Assembly (NCBI GenBank): GCA_019118445.1
Contig: DWYY01000101.1
Span: 1-37,312 of the forward strand
DNA length: 37,312 bases
Reading direction: 5' to 3'
From: Candidatus Eisenbergiella merdipullorum
Lineage (GTDB): Bacteria; Bacillota; Clostridia; Lachnospirales; Lachnospiraceae
Shown: one piece after another, positions 7,067 through 14,098 of the stretch
Layout of the letters: each line of letters starts with the position of its first letter
Position numbering within the stretch: position 1 is the stretch's first letter
Notes under the pieces: generated by a model
What the model was told of the DNA's origin: nothing
Databases searched by the model: none
The model's input: the letters and a program-made list of their open reading frames with translations, nothing else
Translations under genes and position numbers: made by a program

Positions 7067-9837
7067 TCGTCTGACCGGGAGCGGCCGTCTGCAGTCCGCG
7101 TCATTTCCTCCAACTGTTTCTTCTGTTCTTCGGACATGGAATCCAGAAGATAATTTTTCTGCGTCCTCCGGTTCTCCAGATAATCCCCGCGCAGCCGTTC
7201 AGAGGCCAGGCGGATCTCTTCCTTCAGGTCCCTCGCCGACAAAAGGCGGCAGCCCTGTCCCCGGATGATGATCTGTTCCAGGTCGTCCGAGGTGGCGACG
7301 GTGATATCGTATTTCGCCCCGTTTTCATGGGTAAACTTCTCGATGTACTGGTCCGCCGTCTCCGCCTCTTTGGTATAAACCACATGGATGTTATGATAAT
7401 CCGTCACTTCCGTTTCATGTCCCTGTACCCGGTAGGCGTCGAACACCACGATCACCTGACAGCCAGCCATGCCCTGATAATTGCACAGGATATCCTGCAG
7501 CAGGCCGCGTGCTCCGTCCACATTCTTTTCCGCAAGCGCGCGGAGCTCCTCCCAGGCAAAAATGATGTTGTAGCCATCCACCAGCAGATAGCGTTCTCTG
7601 CGGGCAGGACGATCTGACCCCCTATATTTCGCATCGGCATCCCCGCCGGTGCTTCCCGCTACGCTTTCCCCGTACACCCGGCGGCCGGAGCGGTAACGGT
7701 TCCAGCCGTCCTTTCTGGGAACCGACTTGTCCCTCTTATTGGCACCGTAGGTGCGTTCGAGGATCTCGTCGATCTCCTCGGTCCCCACCCAGACTTCCTC
7801 TTTTTTCCCGTCCTCTTTTCTGGAAACAGCCTGTACGGACCGGTCGGGAAGCTCCTGCTCTTCCTGCTCCCCCGCCCAGGCAAAAGGAAGATGCATATAA
7901 TCCGGCACCCTGTCCCATGGCACCACAAAGCCGGAACCATGGGTGCAGAACACGGAATCCGCCGGGTTTTCCACATCCCGCGCCGGATTATAGCCGATAC
8001 GCTCCATCACCTCCGCCGTATTGTGGCAGGGTTCATATCCCTTCAGAGTAACGAACAGCCTGCCGTTTCCCCGGCTGTAGGAGACGACCTCCTTCTGATA
8101 GTCCTGCATTTCCGCAGCGGGGGCACATCCCGTCAGAACAGCCGTCTCCCCGTTGTTTTCAGGCGTCTGAAAAGAGCCGTGCATCCGCTCGATATCCGTC
8201 ATTGCCCTTCCCACCAGACCGGCAGGGATCTCCAGCCGGAATTCATACCAGGGCTCCAGGAGCACGCAGTCCGCCTGCATCAGCCCCTGCCGCACCGCGC
8301 GGTAGGTGGCCTGCCGGAAATCGCCGCCCTCCGTATGCTTCAGATGGGCCCGCCCAGAAAGCAGGGTAATCTTCATGTCCGTGATAGACGCGCCCGTCAG
8401 CACGCCGGGATGCTCCCGCTCCTGCAGATGGGTCAGGATCAGCCTCTGCCAGTTTTTATCCAGCACATCCTCGCTGCAGACTGAAGCCACGGTCAGCCCG
8501 CTGCCAGGTTCTCCCGGTTCCAGCAGAAGATGCACCTCCGCATAATGGCGCAGCGGCTCAAAATGGCCCACACCCTCCACCGTATTCGCTATGGTTTCTT
8601 TATAAACGATGTTTCCGGTTCCAAATTCCACCTCCACACCAAAGCGTTCCAGGATCAGGCTTTTCAGGATCTCCGTCTGCACCTCTCCCATGACCTGGGC
8701 ATGGATTTCCTGCAATTTTTCATTCCATACGATATGTAACTGCGGCTCTTCCTCCTCGAGCTGCCTCAGCTTGGGGAGCAGGACTGCCGGCTCACAGCCC
8801 GCAGGAAGCAGGATCTGATAGGTCAGGACCGGCTGCAGGAGAGGCAAGGCTCCCTCCCGCTCCCATCCAAGCCCCTCTCCCGGATAGGACCGCGTCAGCC
8901 CCGTGACGGCACAGACCGTCCCGGCCGGAGCTTCATTTGCCAGCTCGTACTTTTCCCCTGAATAAATACGGATCTGATCGACCTTCTCCTCCCACTGTTC
9001 TCCCTCCTGCACGCCGGTCAGCGTGCTTTTCACCTTCAGGGTGCCGCCCGTGACCTTCAGATAGGTCAGCCGGTTTCCCTGGGCATCCCTTGCGATCTTA
9101 TAGATCCTCGCGCCAAATCCTTCGGGCCATACGCGCTCCGGAAGCCACCTCTCCAGCCCGTCCAGCAGCTGTGATACGCCCTCCAGCTTCAGGGCGGAAC
9201 CGAAATAACAGGGGAACAGGCTTCTTTCCGCGACCAGCCTGCGGATCGTCTTTTCTTCCACCCGTCCCTGATCCAGGAAGCTTTCCAGCGCTTCCTCCGA
9301 GCAAACGGCGATTTCCTCATAAAAGGCAGGATCCATTTCTGTGGAAAAATCCACGCAGCTCTCGTCCAGCTCCCCTTTTAACTGAGAAAGGAGCGCCGCC
9401 CGGTCGCAGCCTGGCTGGTCCATCTTGTTGACAAAGATAAAAACCGGAATCCCATAGCGTTTCAGCAGATACCAGAGCGTCCTGGTATGCCCCTGGATCC
9501 CGTCCGGGCCGCTTACGATCAGCACAGCCGCGTCCAGCACCTGCAGAGTGCGCTCCATCTCCGCCGAAAAGTCCACATGCCCCGGCGTGTCCAGAAGCGT
9601 GACCGCAAGGCTTTTCCAGACGAACTGAGCCTGTTTGGAGAAAATGGTGATCCCTCTCTCCCGCTCCAGCTCATAGTTATCCAGAAAGGCGTCCCGGTTG
9701 TCCACCCGCCCTATTTTCCGGATACTTCCGCTCAGATAGAGAAACGCTTCCGAAAGCGTTGTTTTCCCGGCGTCTACATGGGCCAACAGACCAGCACATA
9801 TTCGTTTTATCGGTTTTTTCTCTTTCTGTTCGCCCAA
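7063..9837 (-). CDS. TetM/EF-G-like translational GTPase fused to a YacP/Rae1-like NYN domain
   Basis: A 924-residue fusion. The N-terminal part follows the ribosomal-protection (TetM/O/W) and EF-G layout. G1 AHVDAGKTT is at residues 19-27, then DTPGHVDFS and NKMD, then beta-barrel and domain III-V regions. The last 170 residues, from 'YLLVDGYNIIFAWEEL', form a NYN nuclease domain of the YacP/Rae1 family with the acidic residues VDGYN, VVFDAY, ADQYIEK and ATSDDLEQ. Where TetM has its domain IV tip YSPVST, this protein has HLKHTEGG, so a tetracycline-resistance call is not safe. The start is set at a TTG with GGAGG eight bases upstream; an in-frame GTG 15 bases earlier lies on that ribosome site. 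The stop overlaps jetA. Both parts act at the ribosomal A site in known relatives. Confidence 0.88.
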   Translation of the reverse strand: MGEQKEKKPIKRICAGLLAHVDAGKTTLSEAFLYLSGSIRKIGRVDNRDAFLDNYELERERGITIFSKQAQFVWKSLAVTLLDTPGHVDFSAEMERTLQVLDAAVLIVSGPDGIQGHTRTLWYLLKRYGIPVFIFVNKMDQPGCDRAALLSQLKGELDESCVDFSTEMDPAFYEEIAVCSEEALESFLDQGRVEEKTIRRLVAERSLFPCYFGSALKLEGVSQLLDGLERWLPERVWPEGFGARIYKIARDAQGNRLTYLKVTGGTLKVKSTLTGVQEGEQWEEKVDQIRIYSGEKYELANEAPAGTVCAVTGLTRSYPGEGLGWEREGALPLLQPVLTYQILLPAGCEPAVLLPKLRQLEEEEPQLHIVWNEKLQEIHAQVMGEVQTEILKSLILERFGVEVEFGTGNIVYKETIANTVEGVGHFEPLRHYAEVHLLLEPGEPGSGLTVASVCSEDVLDKNWQRLILTHLQEREHPGVLTGASITDMKITLLSGRAHLKHTEGGDFRQATYRAVRQGLMQADCVLLEPWYEFRLEIPAGLVGRAMTDIERMHGSFQTPENNGETAVLTGCAPAAEMQDYQKEVVSYSRGNGRLFVTLKGYEPCHNTAEVMERIGYNPARDVENPADSVFCTHGSGFVVPWDRVPDYMHLPFAWAGEQEEQELPDRSVQAVSRKEDGKKEEVWVGTEEIDEILERTYGANKRDKSVPRKDGWNRYRSGRRVYGESVAGSTGGDADAKYRGSDRPARRERYLLVDGYNIIFAWEELRALAEKNVDGARGLLQDILCNYQGMAGCQVIVVFDAYRVQGHETEVTDYHNIHVVYTKEAETADQYIEKFTHENGAKYDITVATSDDLEQIIIRGQGCRLLSARDLKEEIRLASERLRGDYLENRRTQKNYLLDSMSEEQKKQLEEMTRTADGRSRSDE

Positions 9838-9841
9838 TGAA

Positions 9842-9895
9842 AACACCTCCACGTAAGGACATACTGATTTTTAGTATATCACAAGAGGAGGTGTT
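9842..9895 (-). promoter_or_regulatory. Extended -10 promoter inside a nine-base inverted repeat, upstream of GTPase-NYN
   Basis: On the minus strand an extended -10 element, TGATATACT, spans 9873-9881, with no good -35. Around it is a perfect nine-base inverted repeat: AACACCTCC (9895-9887) and GGAGGTGTT (9850-9842), 36 bases apart. The second arm is the ribosome binding site of the GTPase gene. If transcription starts upstream of 9895 the first arm could mask that site; if it starts near 9866 the repeat could instead be a protein-binding site. Confidence 0.45.
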
Positions 9896-10073
9896 CGTCG
9901 AGGTGTCCTTCTTCTTTTACTTTGATCGTACATTCTGCCTGCCAGCTTCGCATTGCATCCCAAATTGCTTTCTCTGCAAAATTACGTTTGATTGCCCGGT
10001 AGTTGCAACTCCTAATAAGACAGCGATACTAAGGCGATGTACTCTGCTTTTTACTCGGAATATTTTGCACCAT
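9879..10073 (-). pseudogene. Decayed C-terminal fragment of a serine recombinase
   Basis: This 65-codon frame has an in-frame TAG at codon 15. The second part reads YRCLIRSCNYRAIKR, then NFAEKAIWDAMRSWQAE and CTIKVKEE. This pattern, a second-half zinc-ribbon CxxxxC followed by an 'aromatic-rich alpha helix ending in W' and a KVKEE-type coiled coil, resembles the tail of large serine recombinases of integrative elements. No recombinase catalytic domain is present anywhere near it. The fragment ends in the promoter region of the GTPase-NYN operon. It is probably the footprint of a lost mobile element that once bordered the jet operon. The assignment rests on a short sequence and is tentative. 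Confidence 0.35.
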
Positions 10074-10128
10074 ACGCGCTCCGCACTTTCCTCAGTATAG
10101 GATAGACACAAAAGAATTCGCCAGTTTC

Positions 10129-10689
10129 TCATCTAATTTCAATGGATACCGTTCCGCCCGCATGGTCGCCCCACACGCCGACATAGGTGCTTGCGCCGTC
10201 TACGTCTGCCGTACCATCGTACTCTCCGCTGTCAGAGAGCAAAATGACCGGATCTTCTGCCCCTGAGCAAAGAAAAACTGCTGCCTCGCCACTTTCCAGA
10301 GAAAGGGAACAGATAATGTGGATTGTGTTTCCCGCTTCGCGCTCCAGGGTGGTTCCGCCGAATAAACGCTCTGTACCTGTAAAATCGGAATACGTTGCTT
10401 CATAAGCCCCCGTGTAATCATCTACACCTTTCTCCCTACGGCCCTGCAATTTGTTTTGGGGTGTCAGAGCTGCTGTTCCCGCATCATTCACGAATGCGCC
10501 AAAGGCCTGATCGGCTCCATCCGCTAAACCACTCATCACGATATTCGTGCCATCCGCCAATCCGTTCAACACGGCGTCCGTGCCATCTGCCAAAGACTGC
10601 ATGATCGTCGAGCATCCAGACATGCTGCCGATACAAAGAAGTGCGCAGAGAAAGGCGCAGATTTTTCTTGTATAGTTGAAATTTCGCAT
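10129..10689 (-). CDS. Small lipoprotein next to peptide-antibiotic ABC exporter
   Basis: A 186-residue predicted lipoprotein: a basic start (MRNFNYTRK), a hydrophobic core and lipobox GSMSGC with the cysteine at residue 26. Right after it come three 11-residue repeats (SLADGTDAVLN, GLADGTNIVMS, GLADGADQAFG). The C-terminal half, from about residue 85, looks like a small beta-rich domain (YTGAYEATYSDFTG, ending TVSIEIR). The start ATG at 10689 has AAAGGA upstream and begins 16 bases after the permease stop, so it is the last gene of the ABC exporter operon. By position it resembles the lipoprotein partner of lantibiotic immunity systems (SpaI/NisI role), but I see no sequence identity to those. 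No lantibiotic precursor gene is visible nearby. Confidence 0.75.
   Translation of the reverse strand: MRNFNYTRKICAFLCALLCIGSMSGCSTIMQSLADGTDAVLNGLADGTNIVMSGLADGADQAFGAFVNDAGTAALTPQNKLQGRREKGVDDYTGAYEATYSDFTGTERLFGGTTLEREAGNTIHIICSLSLESGEAAVFLCSGAEDPVILLSDSGEYDGTADVDGASTYVGVWGDHAGGTVSIEIR
10498..10596 (-). repeat. Three in-frame 33-base repeats
   Basis: Three consecutive 11-codon units encode SLADGTDAVLN, GLADGTNIVMS and GLADGADQAFG in the lipoprotein just after the lipid-anchored cysteine. They probably form a flexible or helical spacer between membrane anchor and the outer domain. In-frame repeats of this kind can change in number between strains. Confidence 0.6.
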
Positions 10690-10705
10690 AAACTTTTTCC
10701 TTTCA

Positions 10706-11509
10706 TTAGGCACGACGCCTGCCGCGCCCTTTTTTGCCTTTTTTCTTCTTGTTGTTTCCTGTTATTTTGCCGGGACGTGAAAGCAGCAAAATCATCATCG
10801 TCAGGATCAGTACCGCAGCCATGCCTACCAGTGCCAGCACAATGCTGGGGGGTTGCGCAGCGCCGTTATACGCCTGCATATCAAAACCAGCGAGGATCAG
10901 CGCCGCCGAAAACGGATAGGCTGAAAGCAGAAAGCCGCTTTTGAAGAACAAAATACAATACCCCAAAAAGAACGTCAGAAGCGAACCGCCAAGGTAGGCT
11001 CCATGCATCTGGCCGAAGATCAAGATCATCGGCATGCAGACCAGGCAGGTATTGAAAGCGGCCGCGACTACCTGCACGCCCTGTCGCAGCACAATGGCGG
11101 CGGAAAGCCCATCCAGACCGGCGATCGTACCGGTCAGGACTGTTACGGCTACGCTGTAAAGCCCGAATAACAGAGACAGGGAAACCGTAACGATCAATTT
11201 CCCGCCCAGTAGTTTTGGGTAAGATATCGGCACCGTCAGCAGATTCTTCATGGTGTCGTTCGTGTTCTCCCGGTCGATCAGCCAGCCGCCGATCATGACA
11301 AGCGAGATCGGCAGAAAAATCTGCGTGTTTCCCCAAATCACATTGGCAAACAGACTGACAAAATTGTAGTTGGGATCACGGATTTCCGGATTGACGATCA
11401 ACTGGCTGCCATATTGCACTACGGGACAGAGTGCCAGAGCCACAATGCCAACCAGCAGGATCTGGCAGCGTCTCAGTTTGCGCCATTCCCCTTTTAAAAT
11501 ACTCCACAT
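10706..11509 (-). CDS. ABC-2 permease, peptide-antibiotic exporter subunit
   Basis: A 267-residue integral membrane protein starting MWSILKGEWRKLRR, with about six hydrophobic segments (for example 'ILLVGIVALALCPVVQYG', 'FLPISLVMIGGWLI', 'VTVSLSLLFGLYSVAVTVL', 'IVLALVGMAAVLILTMMILLL') and a very basic tail (NNKKKKGKKGRGRRRA). The cytoplasmic segment RENTNDTMKNLLTVPISYPKLL, just after the second membrane span, matches the equivalent segment in the neighbouring permease and is typical of BcrB/CprB/SpaE-type ABC-2 permeases. It lies third in an operon of ATPase, two permeases and lipoprotein, which suggests a heteromeric exporter that removes bacitracin-like or lantibiotic peptides from the membrane. 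The exact substrate cannot be read from sequence. Confidence 0.8.
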   Translation of the reverse strand: MWSILKGEWRKLRRCQILLVGIVALALCPVVQYGSQLIVNPEIRDPNYNFVSLFANVIWGNTQIFLPISLVMIGGWLIDRENTNDTMKNLLTVPISYPKLLGGKLIVTVSLSLLFGLYSVAVTVLTGTIAGLDGLSAAIVLRQGVQVVAAAFNTCLVCMPMILIFGQMHGAYLGGSLLTFFLGYCILFFKSGFLLSAYPFSAALILAGFDMQAYNGAAQPPSIVLALVGMAAVLILTMMILLLSRPGKITGNNKKKKGKKGRGRRRA

Positions 11510-11523
11510 GATCTTACACCTCC

Positions 11524-12327
11524 TTAACAGCCCTGGCGCTTATAAACCAGCGCGATCAATGTCAGGAATACCGCCGACTCCAGGATAACGACCAGGAATG
11601 CCTGGGGCGTTGTCACAAAGTAGGGGCTGATCCGTTCCATTAGTTCCGTCATCTGCTCACTGGAGCTGGATGTGTCCAGATACTGAAAGAACCAGCGGAA
11701 GGTCAGCGGTCCGGGCAGCAACGTACCCGGATTGAACCCAAACGGCTGCATGATGAAATGATCGTTGGTGCCAAAAATATAGTTGACCGCTGTATAGAAA
11801 AAAGTGATGATCACGGAAATAATGTAACTGCGGTTCAAAAGCACCACCAAAAGAATGCAGGGCAGCGCCCCGGCCCACATCATGATTCCCTGGCCGATCC
11901 CGACACAAAAGAGTTTCCAAAAGCCGGCCGGCTCCCACCCGGCGGCCAGCACGATTGCCAGATTGACCAGGCCGCCCACGGCCATAAAGGCAATGGCAAA
12001 TAAAAGCAGCAACCCCATCTTTGCCATGGCAAGAGCAGGTTTGCTCACGGGGACAGTCATCAGATTCTTCAGGGTATCATTATCCTGTTCCTCAAACAGC
12101 AGGTTGGATGCAAGCACAACCAGCGCAGGCATGAGAAGCAGATAGGCGCTCATCTGAAACAAGGTGGACATCATACTGTCCACTGCCTCTGCGCCGCTTG
12201 TAAACTCTTTGAAATCAGGCAAAAACAGCGCGCACCCCAGAGGGATCAATGCAGAAACAGCGGCGGCGGCGAAAAACAGCGGCTTTCGTTTCAGTTTGGC
12301 CAATTCACAGTGCAAAAGTTTAAGCAA
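11524..12327 (-). CDS. ABC-2 permease, first subunit
   Basis: A 267-residue permease with about six membrane segments, starting LLKLLHCELAKLKRKP (a charged N-terminal helix typical of lantibiotic/bacitracin ABC-2 permeases). The cytoplasmic segment EEQDNDTLKNLMTVPVSKPAL repeats the pattern seen in the second permease. The start is placed at TTG 12327 because AGGGGG lies eight bases before it and the protein then begins with the conserved motif; a GTG two codons earlier and longer in-frame starts exist. It overlaps the end of the ATPase gene by eight bases, so it is translationally coupled. Most likely works with the ATPase and the other permease in one exporter. Confidence 0.8.
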   Translation of the reverse strand: MLKLLHCELAKLKRKPLFFAAAAVSALIPLGCALFLPDFKEFTSGAEAVDSMMSTLFQMSAYLLLMPALVVLASNLLFEEQDNDTLKNLMTVPVSKPALAMAKMGLLLLFAIAFMAVGGLVNLAIVLAAGWEPAGFWKLFCVGIGQGIMMWAGALPCILLVVLLNRSYIISVIITFFYTAVNYIFGTNDHFIMQPFGFNPGTLLPGPLTFRWFFQYLDTSSSSEQMTELMERISPYFVTTPQAFLVVILESAVFLTLIALVYKRQGC

Positions 12328-13243
12328 TACCCTCACCCCCTGTAACCTGTTTGAAGTAATCCTCCAAAGTATCTTCATATAAATGCGCATCCGATACGGT
12401 CAGACCTGCTTCCACAAAAAGCTGAACCGCTGCTCCTGTGTCCAAGCTAAGGTTACGGACCGTCAGTTCATTGGCGTTATCCACCTGGACATTCCGGATG
12501 CCCATCCTGCTTTGGAGCAGGTTTGCGGCCAGAGCCGCGTTGGAAACTGTAAAGCGGAAATATTTTCCGTTCTTTGCTTCCAGCTCCTCAAGGCTTTCTT
12601 CTTCCAGCAAAACGCCATGGTCGATGATCCCGATATCGTCAGCCAGCAGGGAAATCTCCGACAGGATGTGACTGGAGATCAAGATGGTTTTTCCGGCGGC
12701 ACTGCATAGTTCCCGGATAAAGTCGCGCATCTCTGCGATCCCGATAGGATCAAGGCCGTTGATCGGCTCATCCAGGATCAGCAGTTCCGGGTTGTGCATG
12801 ACGGCCAGCGCGATAGCCAGCCGCTGCTTCATACCGAGAGAATACTGGGAAAATAGCTTCTTGTCCCGGTAAGGGAGGTTGACAACCTCCAGCGCGTTCC
12901 TGATATATTTTGTGCTTTTTAGTCCGCGCAGGTCAGCAAAGATGCGCAGATTTTCCGTTCCGGTCAAATTGGGATAAAATCCAGGAGCCTCGATCAGCGA
13001 ACCAATGCGGGGCAGAAGTTTCTTCTCGTTACCCCGAAGCGGCTTACCAAAAATGGTGACATCGCCGGAAGAAGAGGGAGTCAGCCCCAGGAGCATCCGC
13101 ATGGTCGTTGTCTTGCCTGCACCGTTCCGGCCCAGCAAGCCATAGATGCGTCCCCTGCGTACATGGATGGAAAGGTTGGACACACTGGTTTGTTCCCCGT
13201 ATTGTTTGGTAAGACCACGGGTTTCGATCACATAATCGCTCAT
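12320..13243 (-). CDS. ABC ATPase, bacitracin/lantibiotic exporter type
   Basis: A 307-residue ATPase of the BcrA/CprA/SpaF family. Walker A GRNGAGKTT is at residues 38-46, the Q-loop near 85, the signature SLGMKQR at 135-141, Walker B LLILDEP at 154-160 and the switch histidine in SSHILSEI. The C-terminal 90 residues are a small domain typical of peptide-antibiotic exporters. The ATG at 13243 has AAGGAGG nine bases upstream, better than an earlier TTG at 13249. It is the first gene of the minus-strand operon and is divergent from the two-component genes, so the sensor pair probably controls it. The specific antibiotic is not known. Confidence 0.85.
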   Translation of the reverse strand: MSDYVIETRGLTKQYGEQTSVSNLSIHVRRGRIYGLLGRNGAGKTTTMRMLLGLTPSSSGDVTIFGKPLRGNEKKLLPRIGSLIEAPGFYPNLTGTENLRIFADLRGLKSTKYIRNALEVVNLPYRDKKLFSQYSLGMKQRLAIALAVMHNPELLILDEPINGLDPIGIAEMRDFIRELCSAAGKTILISSHILSEISLLADDIGIIDHGVLLEEESLEELEAKNGKYFRFTVSNAALAANLLQSRMGIRNVQVDNANELTVRNLSLDTGAAVQLFVEAGLTVSDAHLYEDTLEDYFKQVTGGEGIA

Positions 13244-13273
13244 AAGCAAATACCTCCTTGTCGTGATGGTTTA

Positions 13274-13328
13274 AGCATACCACCCCAACTTTGAGAAAAC
13301 GCTGAGCTAACCTTGAATTATCTCTGAG
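13274..13328. promoter_or_regulatory. Direct-repeat operator and divergent promoter of exporter and two-component genes
   Basis: Two related 20-base copies start at 13287 and 13309, exactly 22 bases (two helical turns) apart. The first is AACTTTGAGAAAACGCTGAG; the second, 13309-13328, agrees at 14 of 20 positions. On the minus strand they overlap and precede the -35 position of a weak -10 element, TATGCT (13274-13279), for the ABC exporter. This is the usual layout of OmpR-family activator sites, so the neighbouring regulator is the obvious candidate. A consensus -10, TATAAT, lies at 13367-13372 for the regulator gene. Confidence 0.5.
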
Positions 13329-13402
13329 ATTTCAGATGCATCATGGAAGAATCCGGGGACAGGCTGTATAATGAATAGAGTAACGAAGAAAGGATTACGC
13401 TT

Positions 13403-14098
13403 ATGGCAATTCATAAAATTTTGCTGGTTGATGATGACTGCGATTTATTGGAAATGTTGTGCTCTATTTTCCAGCGGGCAGGATACAGCGAACTCCTTAC
13501 CGCTTCATCCGGGAAAGAAGCGCTCCGGATGTGGAGGGAAAACCAGCCGGATATGATAGTCCTGGATGTCATGATGCCGGACATGGATGGTTTTTCTGTT
13601 CTGAAGGAAATACGCCGGACAAGCCGCGTTCCCGTTCTGATGCTTACAGCCCGCGGAGAAGCGGAAGACCGGATCGAGGGTTTGGAGATCGGGGCAGATG
13701 ATTATTTAGCCAAGCCATTTCTGCCCAAAGAATTGCTTTTGCGTGTAGGGGCCATTCTTGGCCGTGCCTGCCCGCAGCAAAACAAACTGGTGGAACTGGC
13801 CTCTTCTACCGTGGATATGGCAAACGCAACCGTAGAGAAAGGCGGTAAGCAGCTGGCGCTGACCGCTAAGGAGATGCAGCTTTTTGAAAAGCTGTACCAA
13901 AACGCAGGGCGGATCGTTACCACAGGCATCCTGTGCGAAACAATATGCGGAGAGTTCTGGCAGGGATATGAAAGCACCCTTTCCACCCATATCCGGCATT
14001 TGCGGGAAAAGATTGAAGAAAATCCCTCCAGACCGGTTTCACTTGTCACAATAAAGGGACTTGGCTATCGGCTCAATCTGAAGAAGGTGTCGCCATGA
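13403..14098 (+). CDS. OmpR-family response regulator
   Basis: A 231-residue regulator. The receiver domain has the acidic pocket DDD at residues 10-12, the phosphoacceptor D55 in IVLDVMMPDMDG, T82 and K104 in LAKPF. The C-terminal winged helix covers about 130-228, ending in a recognition helix region STLSTHIRHLREKIEENPSR. AGAAAGGA is just before the ATG. The stop overlaps the kinase start (ATGA), so the two are translated together. It is divergent from a peptide-antibiotic ABC exporter, like CprR, SpaR or BceR-type systems, and probably activates that operon through the direct repeats at 13287-13328. That link is inference. Confidence 0.9.
   Translation: MAIHKILLVDDDCDLLEMLCSIFQRAGYSELLTASSGKEALRMWRENQPDMIVLDVMMPDMDGFSVLKEIRRTSRVPVLMLTARGEAEDRIEGLEIGADDYLAKPFLPKELLLRVGAILGRACPQQNKLVELASSTVDMANATVEKGGKQLALTAKEMQLFEKLYQNAGRIVTTGILCETICGEFWQGYESTLSTHIRHLREKIEENPSRPVSLVTIKGLGYRLNLKKVSP

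Noticed and set aside
7063-9837. A plain tetracycline-resistance gene call
   Set aside because: The TetM domain IV tip is not conserved, the protein is fused to a NYN domain, and it is in an operon with jetABC. Resistance is possible but not supported.
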